From assembly GCF_011764445.1 (NCBI RefSeq), contig NZ_BLPG01000001.1, positions 682,001-746,000 on the forward strand: DNA of 64,000 nucleotides. The letters run 5' to 3'. A program made the translations under genes and the position numbers. Below are positions 16,520-29,100 of this stretch, piece by piece. The DNA is from Phytohabitans rumicis (GTDB lineage Bacteria > Actinomycetota > Actinomycetes > Mycobacteriales > Micromonosporaceae). The notes beneath the pieces are model-generated. The model saw only the letters and a program-made list of their open reading frames with translations. It was not told the DNA's origin and made no database searches. The number at the start of each line of letters is the position of its first letter. The stretch's first letter is position 1.

Positions 16520-17326
16520 TCAGCGCTCCAGCGGCAGGGCGCCGCCCTGAGCGGCCTCCTGCTCCTGTTTGTCCGGCAGACCCCGGACCAGCGCGATGAT
16601 CACCACTGCGATGGCGGCGCCGATGGCGGGACCCGCGATGTACACCCACCAGCCGGTGTAGTCGTTGCCGACGATGTCGGGTCCGAGTGATCGGGCGGGG
16701 TTCATGGAGGCGCCGCTGATCGGGCTGGCGAACAGGCCGAGGAGCGCGACCGTCGCGCCGACCGCGATGGCGGCGTTGTGGCCGATGCTCCGGTGCCCGG
16801 TAGCGGTGTTGAGGATGATGCTGACGAGAATGGCGGTAAGGACGATCTCCATGATGAACGAGCGCCAGTCACCGCCCGGCTTGGCGATGGGATAGGTACC
16901 GCCCGCGCTGACGTCGCCGAACAGGAGCTGAAGCAACAGTGCGGCGCCCACGGCACCGGCCAACTGAGCGGCCAGGTAGGGCAGTATCCACGACATCGGG
17001 AACACCCGCCGGCCGGCGAAGGCGAACGTGACCGCCGGATTGATGTGCAGCCCGGACAGCGGGCCCCAAGCGTAGATCATGGCCATCACCGCCGCGCCGG
17101 GCGCGATCACCGCCGCCGTCCTGCTGATCGGGCCGCCGCCGACGTATTGGTTGATCACGCCGGAGCCGGCGGCGACCGTCACGAGCACGAACGTGCCGAT
17201 AAATTCGATGATCACGCGGATCCACAACGGACGCTGCCTGAGCGTGTCCTCCTCGAACCGGATGAGATACCTGCGTCTGACAGCGTCCGCGCGCTGCTGA
17301 TCCGCATTGCCGGTCACCTCAGTCAT
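16520..17326 (-). CDS. MIP-family aquaporin
   Basis: Membrane channel of 268 residues with six transmembrane helices and both half-helix signatures: NPA at 96-98 (GLHINPAVTFA) and NPA at 209-211 followed by the selectivity-filter Arg (SMNPARSLG). The architecture matches water-type aquaporins more than glycerol facilitators, though this is judged by eye. A 35-residue hydrophilic N-terminus contains RFEEDTLRQRPLW. ATG 17326 follows a GGGGGTGAGGG ribosome site; an upstream in-frame start at 17368 lacks one. It is the next gene downstream of the RHS gene (33-75 bp), so read-through transcription is possible, but a functional link is not apparent. Confidence 0.92.
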   Translation of the reverse strand: MTEVTGNADQQRADAVRRRYLIRFEEDTLRQRPLWIRVIIEFIGTFVLVTVAAGSGVINQYVGGGPISRTAAVIAPGAAVMAMIYAWGPLSGLHINPAVTFAFAGRRVFPMSWILPYLAAQLAGAVGAALLLQLLFGDVSAGGTYPIAKPGGDWRSFIMEIVLTAILVSIILNTATGHRSIGHNAAIAVGATVALLGLFASPISGASMNPARSLGPDIVGNDYTGWWVYIAGPAIGAAIAVVIIALVRGLPDKQEQEAAQGGALPLER

Positions 17327-17401
17327 CGCCCTCACCCCCGAGTCGACGCAGGTAAAGCCTACTGCCATACAAGTGCCCCGGTGGGCACTTTTACCAGGCT
17401 C

Positions 17402-20400
17402 CTAGAACCACCCGCGCCCGAACCGGATCAGGCCATCGACAATGCCAATCTGCACGATCAGTCCACCGTGCACACTGCCGGTGATGGTGCCTCCGCCAAC
17501 CTGGATCACGTTGCCGTAGACGTTGCCGTTGATGACCGCTCCGCCGGTCTGGAACACGTTGCCGTACACGTCGCCGGTGACCTTCCCACCCACCATGATG
17601 ATGTTTCCGTGTACGTCGCCGGCCTTGTTCGCGCCGCGCGGGATGGGGTTTTCCCCGATGCTGTTGGTGATCGTGCTGCCCGGTGGCGGTGGTGGCACCC
17701 GGATGTCCACGGCCCAGCCCTCCGGCGAGGCTGTCTTGCTGGGTTTGACCGAAGCCGTGATGGCGTCCGCGATGTTCAATCCTGCGCGTCCGCCGGTGGC
17801 GGCCTGGCCGCCGATGGGCACCATCCCGGCACCGGAGATCGCGGCATTGGCGAAGTCGCCCTCGGTCAGGTACCAGATGGCGTTCGCCCCGTCGCACAGC
17901 TCGCCTACGACCGGGATCATCCCGCATCCGTCCAGGACGAGATGGCCCACACCCGACCCGGCCGGCTTGGTCGTACCCTTGCAGACCGTCTCGCCGGCGT
18001 AGAGGGCGCCCTCGTCGACCTCGCATCCATCGTGGACGGTGGGCGGCTTGGGCGCCGGGACCGTCACCCCGCCGCGGCCGTTCGGGCCGCATGAGCCTCG
18101 CCCACCGCAGCCGGTCCGCATCGGGCCGCCGCTGGGTGCGCACGAACCGCGGCCGCCACAGCCCGACCGGGACGGGACCCCGCTCGAACCGCTGGAGCTG
18201 ACCTGCTTGCCGTTCGGGCCGCAGAACGGGCCGCCGCAGAAGTTCTGGATCTTCTTGTCCATCCCACAGCCCACGCCGTCCGGCCCGGAGCAGGGCGCCA
18301 GCCCGGTGGGGTCGCTGAAGGTGACCGGGCTGTTGTTGGCGTACGCGTACCCGTGCATCTGCTGCGGGTCGGTCAGCACCATGACCGGGTCGACGCTGAC
18401 GAACCGCCCGATGCCGGGGTCGTATAGGCGCGCGCCAAGCTGGGTCAGGCCGGTGGAGCCGTCGACCGTGCCGCCGACGAAACCCTTCTCCCCCGGCCAG
18501 GTGACCGCCGCGCCACGCGCCTGCCCGAACGGCGTCTGTCGACGGTGGACCACCTGCTGCGTGGCGCTGTCCACGGCGATCTGAGCGGTGCCCTGGTGGT
18601 CGCCGGCGAGCCAGGTCACGCCGGCCGCGGTGCGCAACGCCACGACGCTGCCGCCGTGCGGGTAGTACCGGGTGGTGGTCTTCTTGCCGCTCGCCTTGTC
18701 CAGCCGCAACTCCTGGCCGTCCAGGTAGAGCGTACGGCCGGCCGGGTCGCGGCGGATCAGGCGCTCACCGTCCGCGTCGTACCCGAACTCGGTGGTCTTG
18801 CCGGCCTCGGTGACCTTAGCGAGGCGGCCCTGGGCGTCCCAGTCCAGCGCCTGGTTGGGCCGGCGCGTGGTGTTGCCGGTCGCGTCGTACTCGTACGCGT
18901 CCGTGGTGGTGCCGGCCGGGCCGGTGCTGGTCACGGACGTCAGGTCGTGCGCGCCTGGAGCGGAGTATGCGTACTCCCGGGTCGTCTCGCCGCTCGGGTC
19001 ACGGCGCCGCTCGGTGAGCCGGTTGCCCGCGGCGTCGAACGTGAACGACTGCTGGTACGGGGCCGGGCCGGCGAGCGCTGCCTGGACCGGGTTGGTTTCG
19101 CAGCCGCCGGCGGGCGTCCACGCGTCGGTCAGCCGCCGCAGGTGGTCGAAGCGGAAGCACTGCACGTCGGCCGCGTCCGCGATTGACGTGATGTTGCCGA
19201 CCGGGTCGTACGCGTACCGCACGTCGGCCTGCATGGGGCGCGGCACCTCCGCGTCCACAATGGTGCGTTCCAGCCGCCGGGTGCTGCTCTCGTAGTAGTG
19301 CGACAGCCAGACCCGCTTGCCGGTCTCGCCGAACTGCACCCGGGCCGGTTCGCCGTAGCGGGTGTAGTCGGTGGCGGTGACGTACTCGGTCGTGCCGCCG
19401 CCGTCCGGGCCGCCCCAGGACCGCAGCGGGAGGCCCTGGTCGTCGTACGCCCAGGAGACGGTCTCCTTGGCCAGGTCGCCGGCGGCCGGCAGGGTGGTGC
19501 CGTACGGGCTGCCGTCCACGTTGTAGCTGTAGTACGTCGTGTAGGTGCCGGCGAGCCCTTGCTCCGCCGCCGGTATCGTCACGCTGATCTCGTCGGGTTG
19601 GTACAGCGGGGTGTAGCCGGCGACCGTGCGGGTGTACGCGGCGCCGCCGGCGTACCGGGTGGACGACGCGGGCTGGCCCTTGCCTTTGGTCGCCGTGTCG
19701 TACGTCCACTCGGCCAGCGTGCTGGCGCCGTTCTTCACCGAGGTACGGCGGCCGAGCGCGTCGTAGGCGTACGACAGTGTGACGCCGCGCGCGTCGGTGC
19801 TGCCGGTGAGCTGGCCCGCCACGTCGTAGGCCAGAGTGGACGGTCCCTTGTCGGGATCGTCCATCGTGGTCGGATGGCCGCGCAGGTCGTACCCGAAGTG
19901 CCAGGTATTCCCGGCCGGGTCGGTGACCCGGGCCAGTTGGCCGGCCGGCGTGTGCCCGTACGTCGTCGCGTCGTAGCCGCCGTCGGGCGTCCCGCCCCGG
20001 TACTGGCGCAGTTCGACGGCCCGGCCCCGGGCGTCGGTGACCGTCGTGGTGGCGGTGCCACCGGCCGGCGGCGTCACGTGCACCCGGTCGCCGCCGTACG
20101 CCGTGGTGGTGCGCCACCGCTCGAACGCGCCGGCCTGGTAGATCTGGCCGATGGTGCGGCCGGCTCCGTCGAAACGGGTGACGGTGAGGCCGGGCACGTC
20201 CGCGTCGTGCGCCACCCACAGATCGTCGTCCACCGTGGCGTCGTTGAAGTACGGCTGGGTTGTCTTGTAGGCGCGGCCCTGTGAGTCGTAGCGGGTATCG
20301 GTCAGCAGGCGTCCGCCGCCCACCGCCGGCCGCTGCGTCTGCCGCGGCCGCAGCAGCCCGTCGAAGATCTCCTTCGAGGTGGTGTAGTTGCCGTTCGGGC

Positions 20401-23154
20401 CGAGGGCGGTGGTGGTCACCACGGACGGCCCGTCGTTGCGGATCAGGTACGCGAACTTCGCGCTGCCCTCGTAGCTGACGTCCTCGTACACCTTCGGGTG
20501 GTTGGGCAGCCACACCTCGACGAGCCGGCCGAGCGGGTCGTACGCCCTCTCGGTCTTGCGCCGGTTGGCGTCGACGACGGTGACGGGTTGGCCCCAGGCC
20601 GGCTCCAGGGTCGTGGTGACCGCGTGGCCGAGCGGGTTCTTGGCGACGGTCTGGGTGACCGGCCCGCCGGTCGCCGGCGTGTACGCCACGGTGCTGGCCC
20701 GGCCATGCGCGTCGGCCGACTCGACCACCCGGCCGTGCGCGTCGTACTTGCTGGTGGCCGTGGTCGCATACACCGGGCCGGTGGCCGGGCGTTCCTTGGC
20801 CGCCTCCTCCCTGGTGGCGTTACCGGCCGTGGGCGCCACGCCGAACTCCTGCCCGTCGTAGGAGACGCGGGTGTCGCGGACGGCGTCGCGCGGGAAGACC
20901 GGCGTTTGGCCACAGTGGACGGAAACGGTCTCCGTGTGGGATACGAAGTCCAGCAGCCACCGGTTGGTGTTGACCGCGTACGTCGTGTGGGTGCACAGGT
21001 CGTCGGCCGGGGTCGCCGTGTCGCCGAGGTCGTTGACCCGGGTCACCTGGCCGCGGTCGGTGTAGCTGGTCTCGGTCCGGGTCCGGCGCCACCCGCCGGC
21101 CGCGAGCGCGGTGTACGCCTCCGTGGCGCCAGTACGCACCACGTACGCCTTGAAGCTGCCGCGCGTCGCGGTCGGGCCGTGCCACCACGGCTCGTCGATG
21201 CTCTTGCTGACCACCGTGTCGGTGTCGCCGTCGTAGGTGATGGACTCCAGGTGGACACCGCGCAGCCAGTCCTCGTCCTCGCGGGCCGGTCCGTCGCTCG
21301 GCCGCACCTGCGCGGTCCGGGTGCCGGCGGGCAACTTGTCGCCATGCATGCCGCGGTAGAAGCGCAGCTCGGTCTTGCCGATCGGCCCGCTCGGATCGGT
21401 GGGCTTGCCGGTGCGGACGCGTACCGTCTTGAAGCCGCGGAACTCGTTCCAGGTGCGCTTGTCGTCCTTGGTGAACTCGGACGTGTCGTAGTGCCAGGCC
21501 GCCCCGTCGACGTACTCGTACTCGGTCACCTGCTCGCTGAACGAGCCCATCTGGTCGGACTGGGTCACGCTCTGCACGACGTACTTGTGGAAGTGGTCGG
21601 TGCGCTCCGCGAAGTCCTTCTTCGCCCACGTCATCGGGAAGCAGCGCAGGGTGTTCGTCTCCGGGCTGGCCGGCATGCTTTCGCCGGCCTTGCAGTCCGG
21701 GTCGGCGTACCTCACCGACAGCACGCCGCCGGACTCCGACACCACCCCGGTGACGCGATACCGGTTCAGCGGCGCCAGACCGTCCACCTTGTAGACCCGG
21801 TTGGGGTACGCGGTGCCCTCGAACCGCACCGCCGGCAGCGACGCGGTCCCGCCGACGTGGCCGGTGTGCGTGACGCCCTTCAGCCACAGCGCGGCCTGCT
21901 CCCCGTCACCTGGATCGGGGAACTGCTGATCGAGCGTCCACGAGTCCACGTCGGCGAACCCGCCATCCCGCGATACCTGGGTGGTGATCTTCGCCAGCCG
22001 CTTGGTGGACCAGAAGGTCGGCGAGTGGTGGTCCTGACAGGTCGCCGCCTCGCACCGGTGGTCGAGCGGCACGTCCGGCCAGTTCTCCTTCTTGGCCAGG
22101 GTGCAGGTGCTGCCCGGGACGCACCGGTCGGCCACCGCGAACTCCACCCGGCCGGTGGCGGCCTGGCCGTCCCGCACGCCGTATTCGATCCTGCGCAGGG
22201 TTCCGCCGCGCACATAGGACGCCGCGGTGTCCTTGACGTTCAGGCCGTACGAGTTCGTCTCGGTCTCGTACGTGTAGACGATGTGGTTGCCGTTGCGGTC
22301 CACGACCTTGTCGAGGTTCCATCGCCACGCCTGGACGCAGTGCGAGGCGGCGAAGGTGGCGCCGTGGCACGGCTCGTCAGCGTCGTCGCCGAACACCGGC
22401 ACCGTCCACGTCGACTTCGCCTCCGGGCGGGAGCCGAAGAACAGCTGGGTGCCGTCGGTGGTGGTGATCTTCCAGTGCTCGCCGTCGTCGTCGCCGTTGC
22501 CGGCGCCGGTCAGCCGCTCGATGCGCGCGCCGGTGTCGCTCTTGGCGCGCCACCGGCCTTCGCCGTCGCAGCAGATCAGCATCCCGCCGCCGCCGTTGTA
22601 CGCGGCGACCGCGTTGTCGCTGCGCCAGCACAGGTCGCCCACCTTCGGCGGGGTGGTGCCGCCGCCGGTGTCGTCGGCGCACGCGCCGTAGACCCGCTCG
22701 ACGAACCCGGGCGACAGGTCCCAGCCGTCGCCCACCCAGGACGCCTGGTTGTTGGTCGCGCTGGTGTGACCGTCCACCGTGGATGAGGCATAGGACAGCG
22801 CCAGGTCCGGCTCCAGGCCGCCGGGGCCGGCGGGACCCGCAGCGGGTACGACCACGTGAAGTCGCCGGTCTGCGCGGACACCTGCCACGTCGCCGATGGG
22901 GCGAGCGGCGTCGCCGTCGGCGTGCCCGCTCCGTCCTTTGTGGTCGCGTCCGGGTCCTGGTCGCCGGACAGGGCGCTGCTGGTCGCCTGATCGTCGGCTC
23001 GGGACGCCATGTGCTGCTGCTCCGCCGGCACCGACGGCGTGCCCGGCAGCGGGACGGAGGGCTGTCCGTTCGCCAACGCGGCGGACGGGGCCACGGCCAG
23101 GTTCGCGGCGACGGTCAGGATCAGGACGGCTTCGGCCGCCACAGTACGGCGCAT
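17402..23154 (-). CDS. Secreted RHS/YD-repeat protein (one apparent frameshift)
   Basis: Very large exported protein, 1,917 residues if one base is restored. It has a signal peptide (MRRTVAAEAVLILTVAANLA), a long N-terminal beta-rich region, about 15 YD repeats and the RHS-associated core near residue 1,610 (GLTQLGARLYDPGIGRFVSVDPV). The variable C-terminus has tandem CGGRGSC motifs, a pre-toxin-like helical hairpin (IPVVGELCDGANAIWYL) and a terminal run of GDVxGN / VGG beta-helix-like repeats. The frame breaks near 22,821-22,828. Reading DFTWSYPLRVPPAP into GGLEPDLALSYAS requires one extra G or C. The start is ATG 23154, 3 bp after the LamG gene, with GGGGGAG upstream. RHS proteins form secreted shells that may deliver C-terminal effectors. 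No immunity-type gene lies downstream. Confidence 0.82.
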
Positions 23155-23157
23155 GGG

Positions 23158-26100
23158 TCACTCCCCCGCTTCTTCGGTCGGCGGCTCGTCGGTGGGCGGC
23201 TCTTCTTCCGTGGGCGGCTCGAATAGCGGCTCCTCGTCCGGCGGGCCGATCAGCACGTACCCGAGCCGGCCCACGACGTCGTAGCCCTCGCAGTCCTCGG
23301 CCACCGAGGTGTACGCCTCGCCGCCGATCCGGCAGGCGTAGAGCGCCATGCTGGCCACCCCGCTCGGCTCCTCGCTCCAGAGGTGGCCGAGGCCGGACAA
23401 CACCGTCTTGCCCGCGCACCCGGGGTCCAGCGACAGGAACTGGTCGTGGCCGTCCCGGCAGCTCATCAGCGGCTGGGTGCCGGGCAGCGGGCTGAGCGCC
23501 ACCCACCCCTGGGTGCCCTCCTGCCAGTATCCGGGCGGGAGCACCGGGCTGCCGTCGAACGTCGTGACGTGGTCCCAGGTCGGCCCGTAGTAACGGGCCA
23601 GCGCACCGTACGGCAGGGCGTACCCGAGCACCCCGTCCTTCGTGGCCCCCTCGCAGTCGGCCCGCAGCGACTCGAACCGGTCCGCGGCGGTCCGGCACCG
23701 GTACACCGGCAGCGTGGTGAAGTTCGGCGGCGGCACCGCGTACACCAGGCCGACCTCGCCCGCGACCGCGGCGCCCTCGCACGCCGCGTCCGTGGACGTG
23801 AAGCCGTCGGCCCCGGACCGGCACGCGTACAGCATCGTGGTGTGCGGGTGCGGCGACGGCACCAGCGTGCCAAGCGTCGTCTCGTACGTGTAGCCGGGGC
23901 GCGCGTCGCCGTCGGTGCCGGCCGAATACCGCTCGCCGGCGCTGTCGACGTACCGGCCCAGCTGGCCGCCGATCGGCTTGGGCCAGACCGCCCGCTGGGC
24001 GATCTGCTCGTCGGTCGCCATGCCGACGTCGGTGCGGATCTCGTCGACGGTGCCGGGGAAGAACTCCGCCGGCTCACCGTCCACTTTGCTCCGCCCGACG
24101 GTGAAGACGCCGTCGGTGGCCCACAGCGCGACGCCGTCCCGGACCCCGGCCAGCTCGCCGTTGACGTACAGCCGGAGCTGGCGCGCGGCGTAGTCGTGCA
24201 CGCCGGTCAGGTGCGTCCACTGCCCGACCGTCGGCGCCTCCCGCGACGCCGCGTAGACCAGGTCGGCGCCGTCCGCGTCCTGGGTTCGCGCGCCGAAGAG
24301 CCAGCGCCCCGCCTCGGGCCGGTACTGGAGGGTGAACGCGCTGGTCCGACCGCCGTCCTGAGCGAGCACGGTCGCGGCCTGGTCGGTGCGGGAAAGATTG
24401 GCCCACGCGGACACCGTGAAGCTGTCCCGGGTCGCCACTCCGGTCCAGGCGGACGTGGCCGCGCCGGTGGTCCCGTCCAGCCGCAGACCCTTGCCACTCA
24501 CCCCGGGGCCGAACGTCGCGGCGCCGGCGGCGGTCAGGTCGTTGTGCGCCCAGTTGTAGTCCTTCGGCGTGCCGTCGTCGAACCGCCAGACGCTGTAGTC
24601 CACCGCGCGGGCGTCGTCGTGCACCGTGCGCACCTCGCCGTCGGACAGTGCCCGCGGATAGGCCCGCACGTCGTCGATGCCGCTGGCGAAGAACTCGGCG
24701 TTGCGCCCGTTGAGCCGGGCCCGACCCATCGACAACGGCCCGCCGGCGCGCCACACGGTCACGTCGACCTGGGCCGCCGACAGCAGCCCGTTCACGTACA
24801 GCCGGAGCTGGTGGGCGTCGGCGTCGTACACCACCGCCAGGTGCATCCAGTGGTGGGCGGCGGCCGACTGGGCCGAGGTCAGCACCAGGTCGCCCGCGTT
24901 GTCGGTGTCGGCGGTCGGCACCACCACCGCCCACTTGTTGTCGGACGCCCGGTACTGCAGGCGGAACGCGCTGTTGCGGTTGCCGTCCTGGCCGACCACG
25001 GTCCGGTCCACATTGGTCTCGGTCAGGTACGCCCACGCGGTGACCGTGAAGCTTCGTCCGGTGTCGAGGGCGGGGCCGGCCGTCTCGACGTACCCGGAGG
25101 AGCCGTCCAGCCAGGCGGCCTGCCCGGTCCGGCCGCTGAACCACTCCGCGCCGCCGGTCATGGTGGCCGGCAGGCCGTGGCTGCTGGTGTCGTCGACGGT
25201 GGTGCCGCTGCCCTCGTCGAACTCCCAGCGGCCGCCGTCGGCGGCCGGCAGCGTGTCCGGGCCGATCTGGGCCGGGTACGAGGTGACGAGGCTGAGGATG
25301 CGCTCCTTGTCCAGCGCGCCGGTGTAGGTCCGGACGTCGTCCACGCGGCCCTTCCAGTGCGCCGCCGCCGCGCCGTTGGCCGTGCCGCGTCCGATGTGGA
25401 GGCCGCCGCTGACGGTCCACGGTGTGTTGAGCGTGCCCTCGCCGAGCCGGGTGCCGTTGACGTACAGCCAGATCTTCTTGGCCGCCGGGTCGTACACGCC
25501 CAGCAGGTGCACCCATGTCTCGACCTCGGTCGGGTCGGTGGTGAGCGCGGCCCGGGTGACCCGCCCGGTGTCCGGCTCCGGCATCTCGAACACCCAGGCG
25601 CCCTTGCGCCGCTGCAGGTCGTCGACCAGGTGGCCGAGCCGGAACAGGCTCCGCTGGCCGCCGTCGACGCTCACCGCGTCCATCCGGCAGCTCTCGTGCT
25701 CGTCCAGGTCGCAGTTGCGGTCCGGCAGGTACACCCAGGCGCCCACCGTGAACGCCTGGCCGGGGCGGAAGTCGACGCCGGTCGTGCTGGCGGCACCGTC
25801 GAGGCCGTCGAACTCGATGGCGTTGCCGACCCGCCCGGCCCCGAAGCGCGCTCCGCCGGACAGCTTCGCCGTGCGGGCGCCGACCGCGTCGGCGGCGTTG
25901 CCGCCGCTGGACTCGTCCAGCCGCCAGTTGTGCACCAGCGACAGGTCCCGCCCGGCCATCACCTTGATCTCGTCGGCGAACAGGGGGCGGCTGTAGACGG
26001 CGACGTCGTCGATGGCGCCGGGGAAGAAGCCGACGCTGCTGTCGTTGTGCCGGGCCCGGCCGATCTGCAGGCCGCCGCCGGCCTTGAAGTTGCCGTCGTG

Positions 26101-29100
26101 CGGCGCGGTGCCGGCCAGTACGCCGTTGACGTACAGCTCGACCTGCCGGCTCTGTTTGCGGTAGACACCGGCCAGGTGAGTCCAGACGCCGAGCTGGGCG
26201 AGCCCGCTGCTCTTGGCCCGGGCGCCCGGCGGGTCGAGCTTGTCCTCCCTGGACCCGTAGAAGCACCAGTGGCCGTCCTCCATCGCCTGCAGGTAGAACG
26301 CGCTGGCGTGGGCGCCGTCCTGGGACACCGCGGTCGACCACTTGCCGGCCTCGTCGAGGCGCACCCACGCGGCGACCGAGAAGCTCTGGCTGGTGTCCAC
26401 GACATTGGCGGCGCTCACATGGTCGTCGTAGCCGTCCAACTGCACGGCCAGGTCGGCCGGGTCGGGGTACATCGACTGCCCGGCCGCCCAGGTCGGCCAG
26501 CCGTGCAGCGTGCCGCGCCCGCTCCCGGACGCGTCGTCGGCGGTGCCGTCCAGCCGCCACAGCCCGGCCGGTACGCCGTCCCGGCCCAGGATGCCCTTGA
26601 TCTCGTCGGCGGACAGCGCCCGGCTGTACGCGCGTACCTCGTCGACGGAGCCCGGCCAGGGATTGGCCGGCTGCCCGTCCCAGCGGCCCCGGCCGACGAC
26701 CATCGGACCGCCGGCGTCGAAGCCCTTGGTCCGGGCCGCCGCGCCGACCAGCTCGCCGTCGACGTACAGGCGCATCTGCTTGGCGGCGGCGTCGTACACC
26801 GCGAACACGTGCGTCCACTGGTCGGGCTTCGGCTGGTACGCGACGGAGCTGCGCAGCACCTCGTCGGCCGGCCGGCCGGCCGCGTCGGCGGACGGCACAT
26901 ACAGCTCCCACCGCCCGCCGGCGTCGTTGCGGTAGCCGAGAAGGAAGCCGCTGACCCAGGCGCCGTCCTGGGACAGCGCGGTGAACGTCTGCGTCGCCGG
27001 CGGCAGCTGGCCCAAACGCAGGTACCCGCCGATGGAGAAGCTGCGGTCGGTGTGCACCACCGGCCCGCCGGTGGCGACCTGGCCGGTGCCGCCGTTGAGC
27101 GCGACCGCGCCGCGGACCGCGCCGTCCTTGGTGAACGCGGCGCCGTCCGACAACACGCCGGCCATCCCGCCCGGCACCTCGTTGGCCGCGGTCGTCCCCT
27201 CCTGCTCGTCGAGCTTCCAGTGGCCCACCTGGACGTCGTCCTGACTGACCGCGGCGCGTACCTCGGCGTCGGACAGCACCCGGTCGTACAGCCGCACCTC
27301 GTCGACCACACCGGCGAGGCCGTGGCCGACGTACACCGGGTTCGCCCCGTGCCACGGGGTCTTGCGCTCCCTGGTGCCGGCCAGCTCACCGTCCACATAG
27401 AGCCGGATCCGCTTGGCCGCGTCGTCGTAGATGCCGGCCAGGTGCGTCCACTGCCCGGCGACCGGCGTGGCCGGCGCGCTGACCATGTCCCAGCCCGGCG
27501 GGCTCGTCGAGTCGGTCTGCGGCAGCACGAAGACGAAGCGCTTGTCGCGGCCCTGGTACTGCAGGCAGAACGCGCAGGTCTGGGCACCGTTCTGCTGGAC
27601 CACGGTCTGCCAGGTGTCGTCGACCCTGTCGAGCTTCACCCACGCCGAGACGGAGAAGCTGGCGTCGGTGCGGACCGCGTTGGGTGCCGACATCAGGCCG
27701 GCGCCGCCCAGCCGCAGCCCGGTGCCGACCGCTGCCTTCTCGTAGCTGGTGCTCCCGCTCAGCGTGCCGTCCCGGTCGCCCAGGATCGCGGTGTCCTCGG
27801 TGTTGCCGTCCAGCGGCCACTGCGCCAGCGGGCCGTTGCCCGCCCGCACGTAGAACCGGTGCTTGCTGGTCGGGCTGCGATGTCCGGCCCGGTCGACGCT
27901 CTGCACGTACAGCGTCTGCGGGCCGTCGGCGGGCGGGCTCAGCGTGACGGTGGCCGGGCCGCCGAGCGCGGACGCGTCCACTTTGGTCGACGGTTCGTCC
28001 CGCCAGCCGTACAAGTAGTGGTCGATGTCGTTGACGCCGGCGGCGTCGAAGGTGAACGTGTCCGGCACGCCCACACCGCCGTGCCAGCGGTTGTCGTCGT
28101 CGTAGACCCGGGCCTCGACGCCGGGCTCCACTGTGACCTTCTGCCGGTCGACGATGAAGCCGGGCCCGGTCAGCGCGGGGCCGCCGTCGTGGCCGTCCGC
28201 CGCCCACACGGTCCAGGTGATGTGCTGGCCGTCCCGTACGGTCAGGTCCAGGTCCGTGCTGAAGAAGGCGCCGGAGCCCTGCCAGGGACCCCGGTCCCGG
28301 TGGTCGGTCGACGGCCCGCCGTAGATGTCCCAGATCGGCTTCACCAGGTCGTTGTCCGGATCGGACAGTCGCGCCTTGAGCCGGACGGTGTCATTGCCCA
28401 GGTACGGGGTTCCGCCGCACCACCGGCAGGCCCGCATCGGCGGGTCGGTGCCGAGGTCGTACGGGGCGTTCGGCGGGCTGTTGTAGTTCACCACGAGCGT
28501 GGTGGCGTTGGCGTCGTACTTGCGCCAGGCGTACTTGTCGCCCTCGTCTTCGGCCTTGAGGAAGTACGCGGACGGGCCTCCGGTGTAGAGGGCGTGGCGC
28601 ACGTCGAAGCCGATCGGCTTGTTGCCGCCGCAGCCGCCGTAGTTGCTGCCCGCGGGGGCGGTGCCGACATGCCAGCCCGGCGGGGCGTTCTGCCAGTTGG
28701 TGCCGCCATGGATCACCGCGTTCGCCATGAAGAGCTGGTGGTTGCGGGTGTTACAGCTCGGCCCGTACACGATGGTGGCGTTGAACGCGGCGGACAGGAT
28801 CCGCTTGCCGGCCAGGAACGCGGTCTCGAACTGGAAGTAGGACCGGGTGGTGCCGATGCCGTTGCAGCCGGCCCAGCCGCAGTAGCCGACCTTGCCCCAG
28901 CCGTCGACGTCGTTGACGCCGTTCCAGTGCGCGCCGCCGGGCTTGCCGGAGAACACCTTCGTCCAGCCGCTGCGCCACGGCGTCGTCCAGCCCGGGTCGA
29001 TCACCACCGGGTACACGGTGCTCGGGCCGGTCAGGAGCCGCCGGTCCGGAACCAGGGTGAGGGACCGGCGGTCCACTGTGACCGCCGCGACCGCGGACCC

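Noticed and set aside
17327..17401. Possible immunity gene after the RHS protein
   Set aside because: Only 75 bp lie between the RHS stop and the aquaporin start; no frame fits.
20498..22786. Long plus-strand frame opposite the RHS gene
   Set aside because: Low-complexity antisense shadow. The minus strand shows clear YD repeats.
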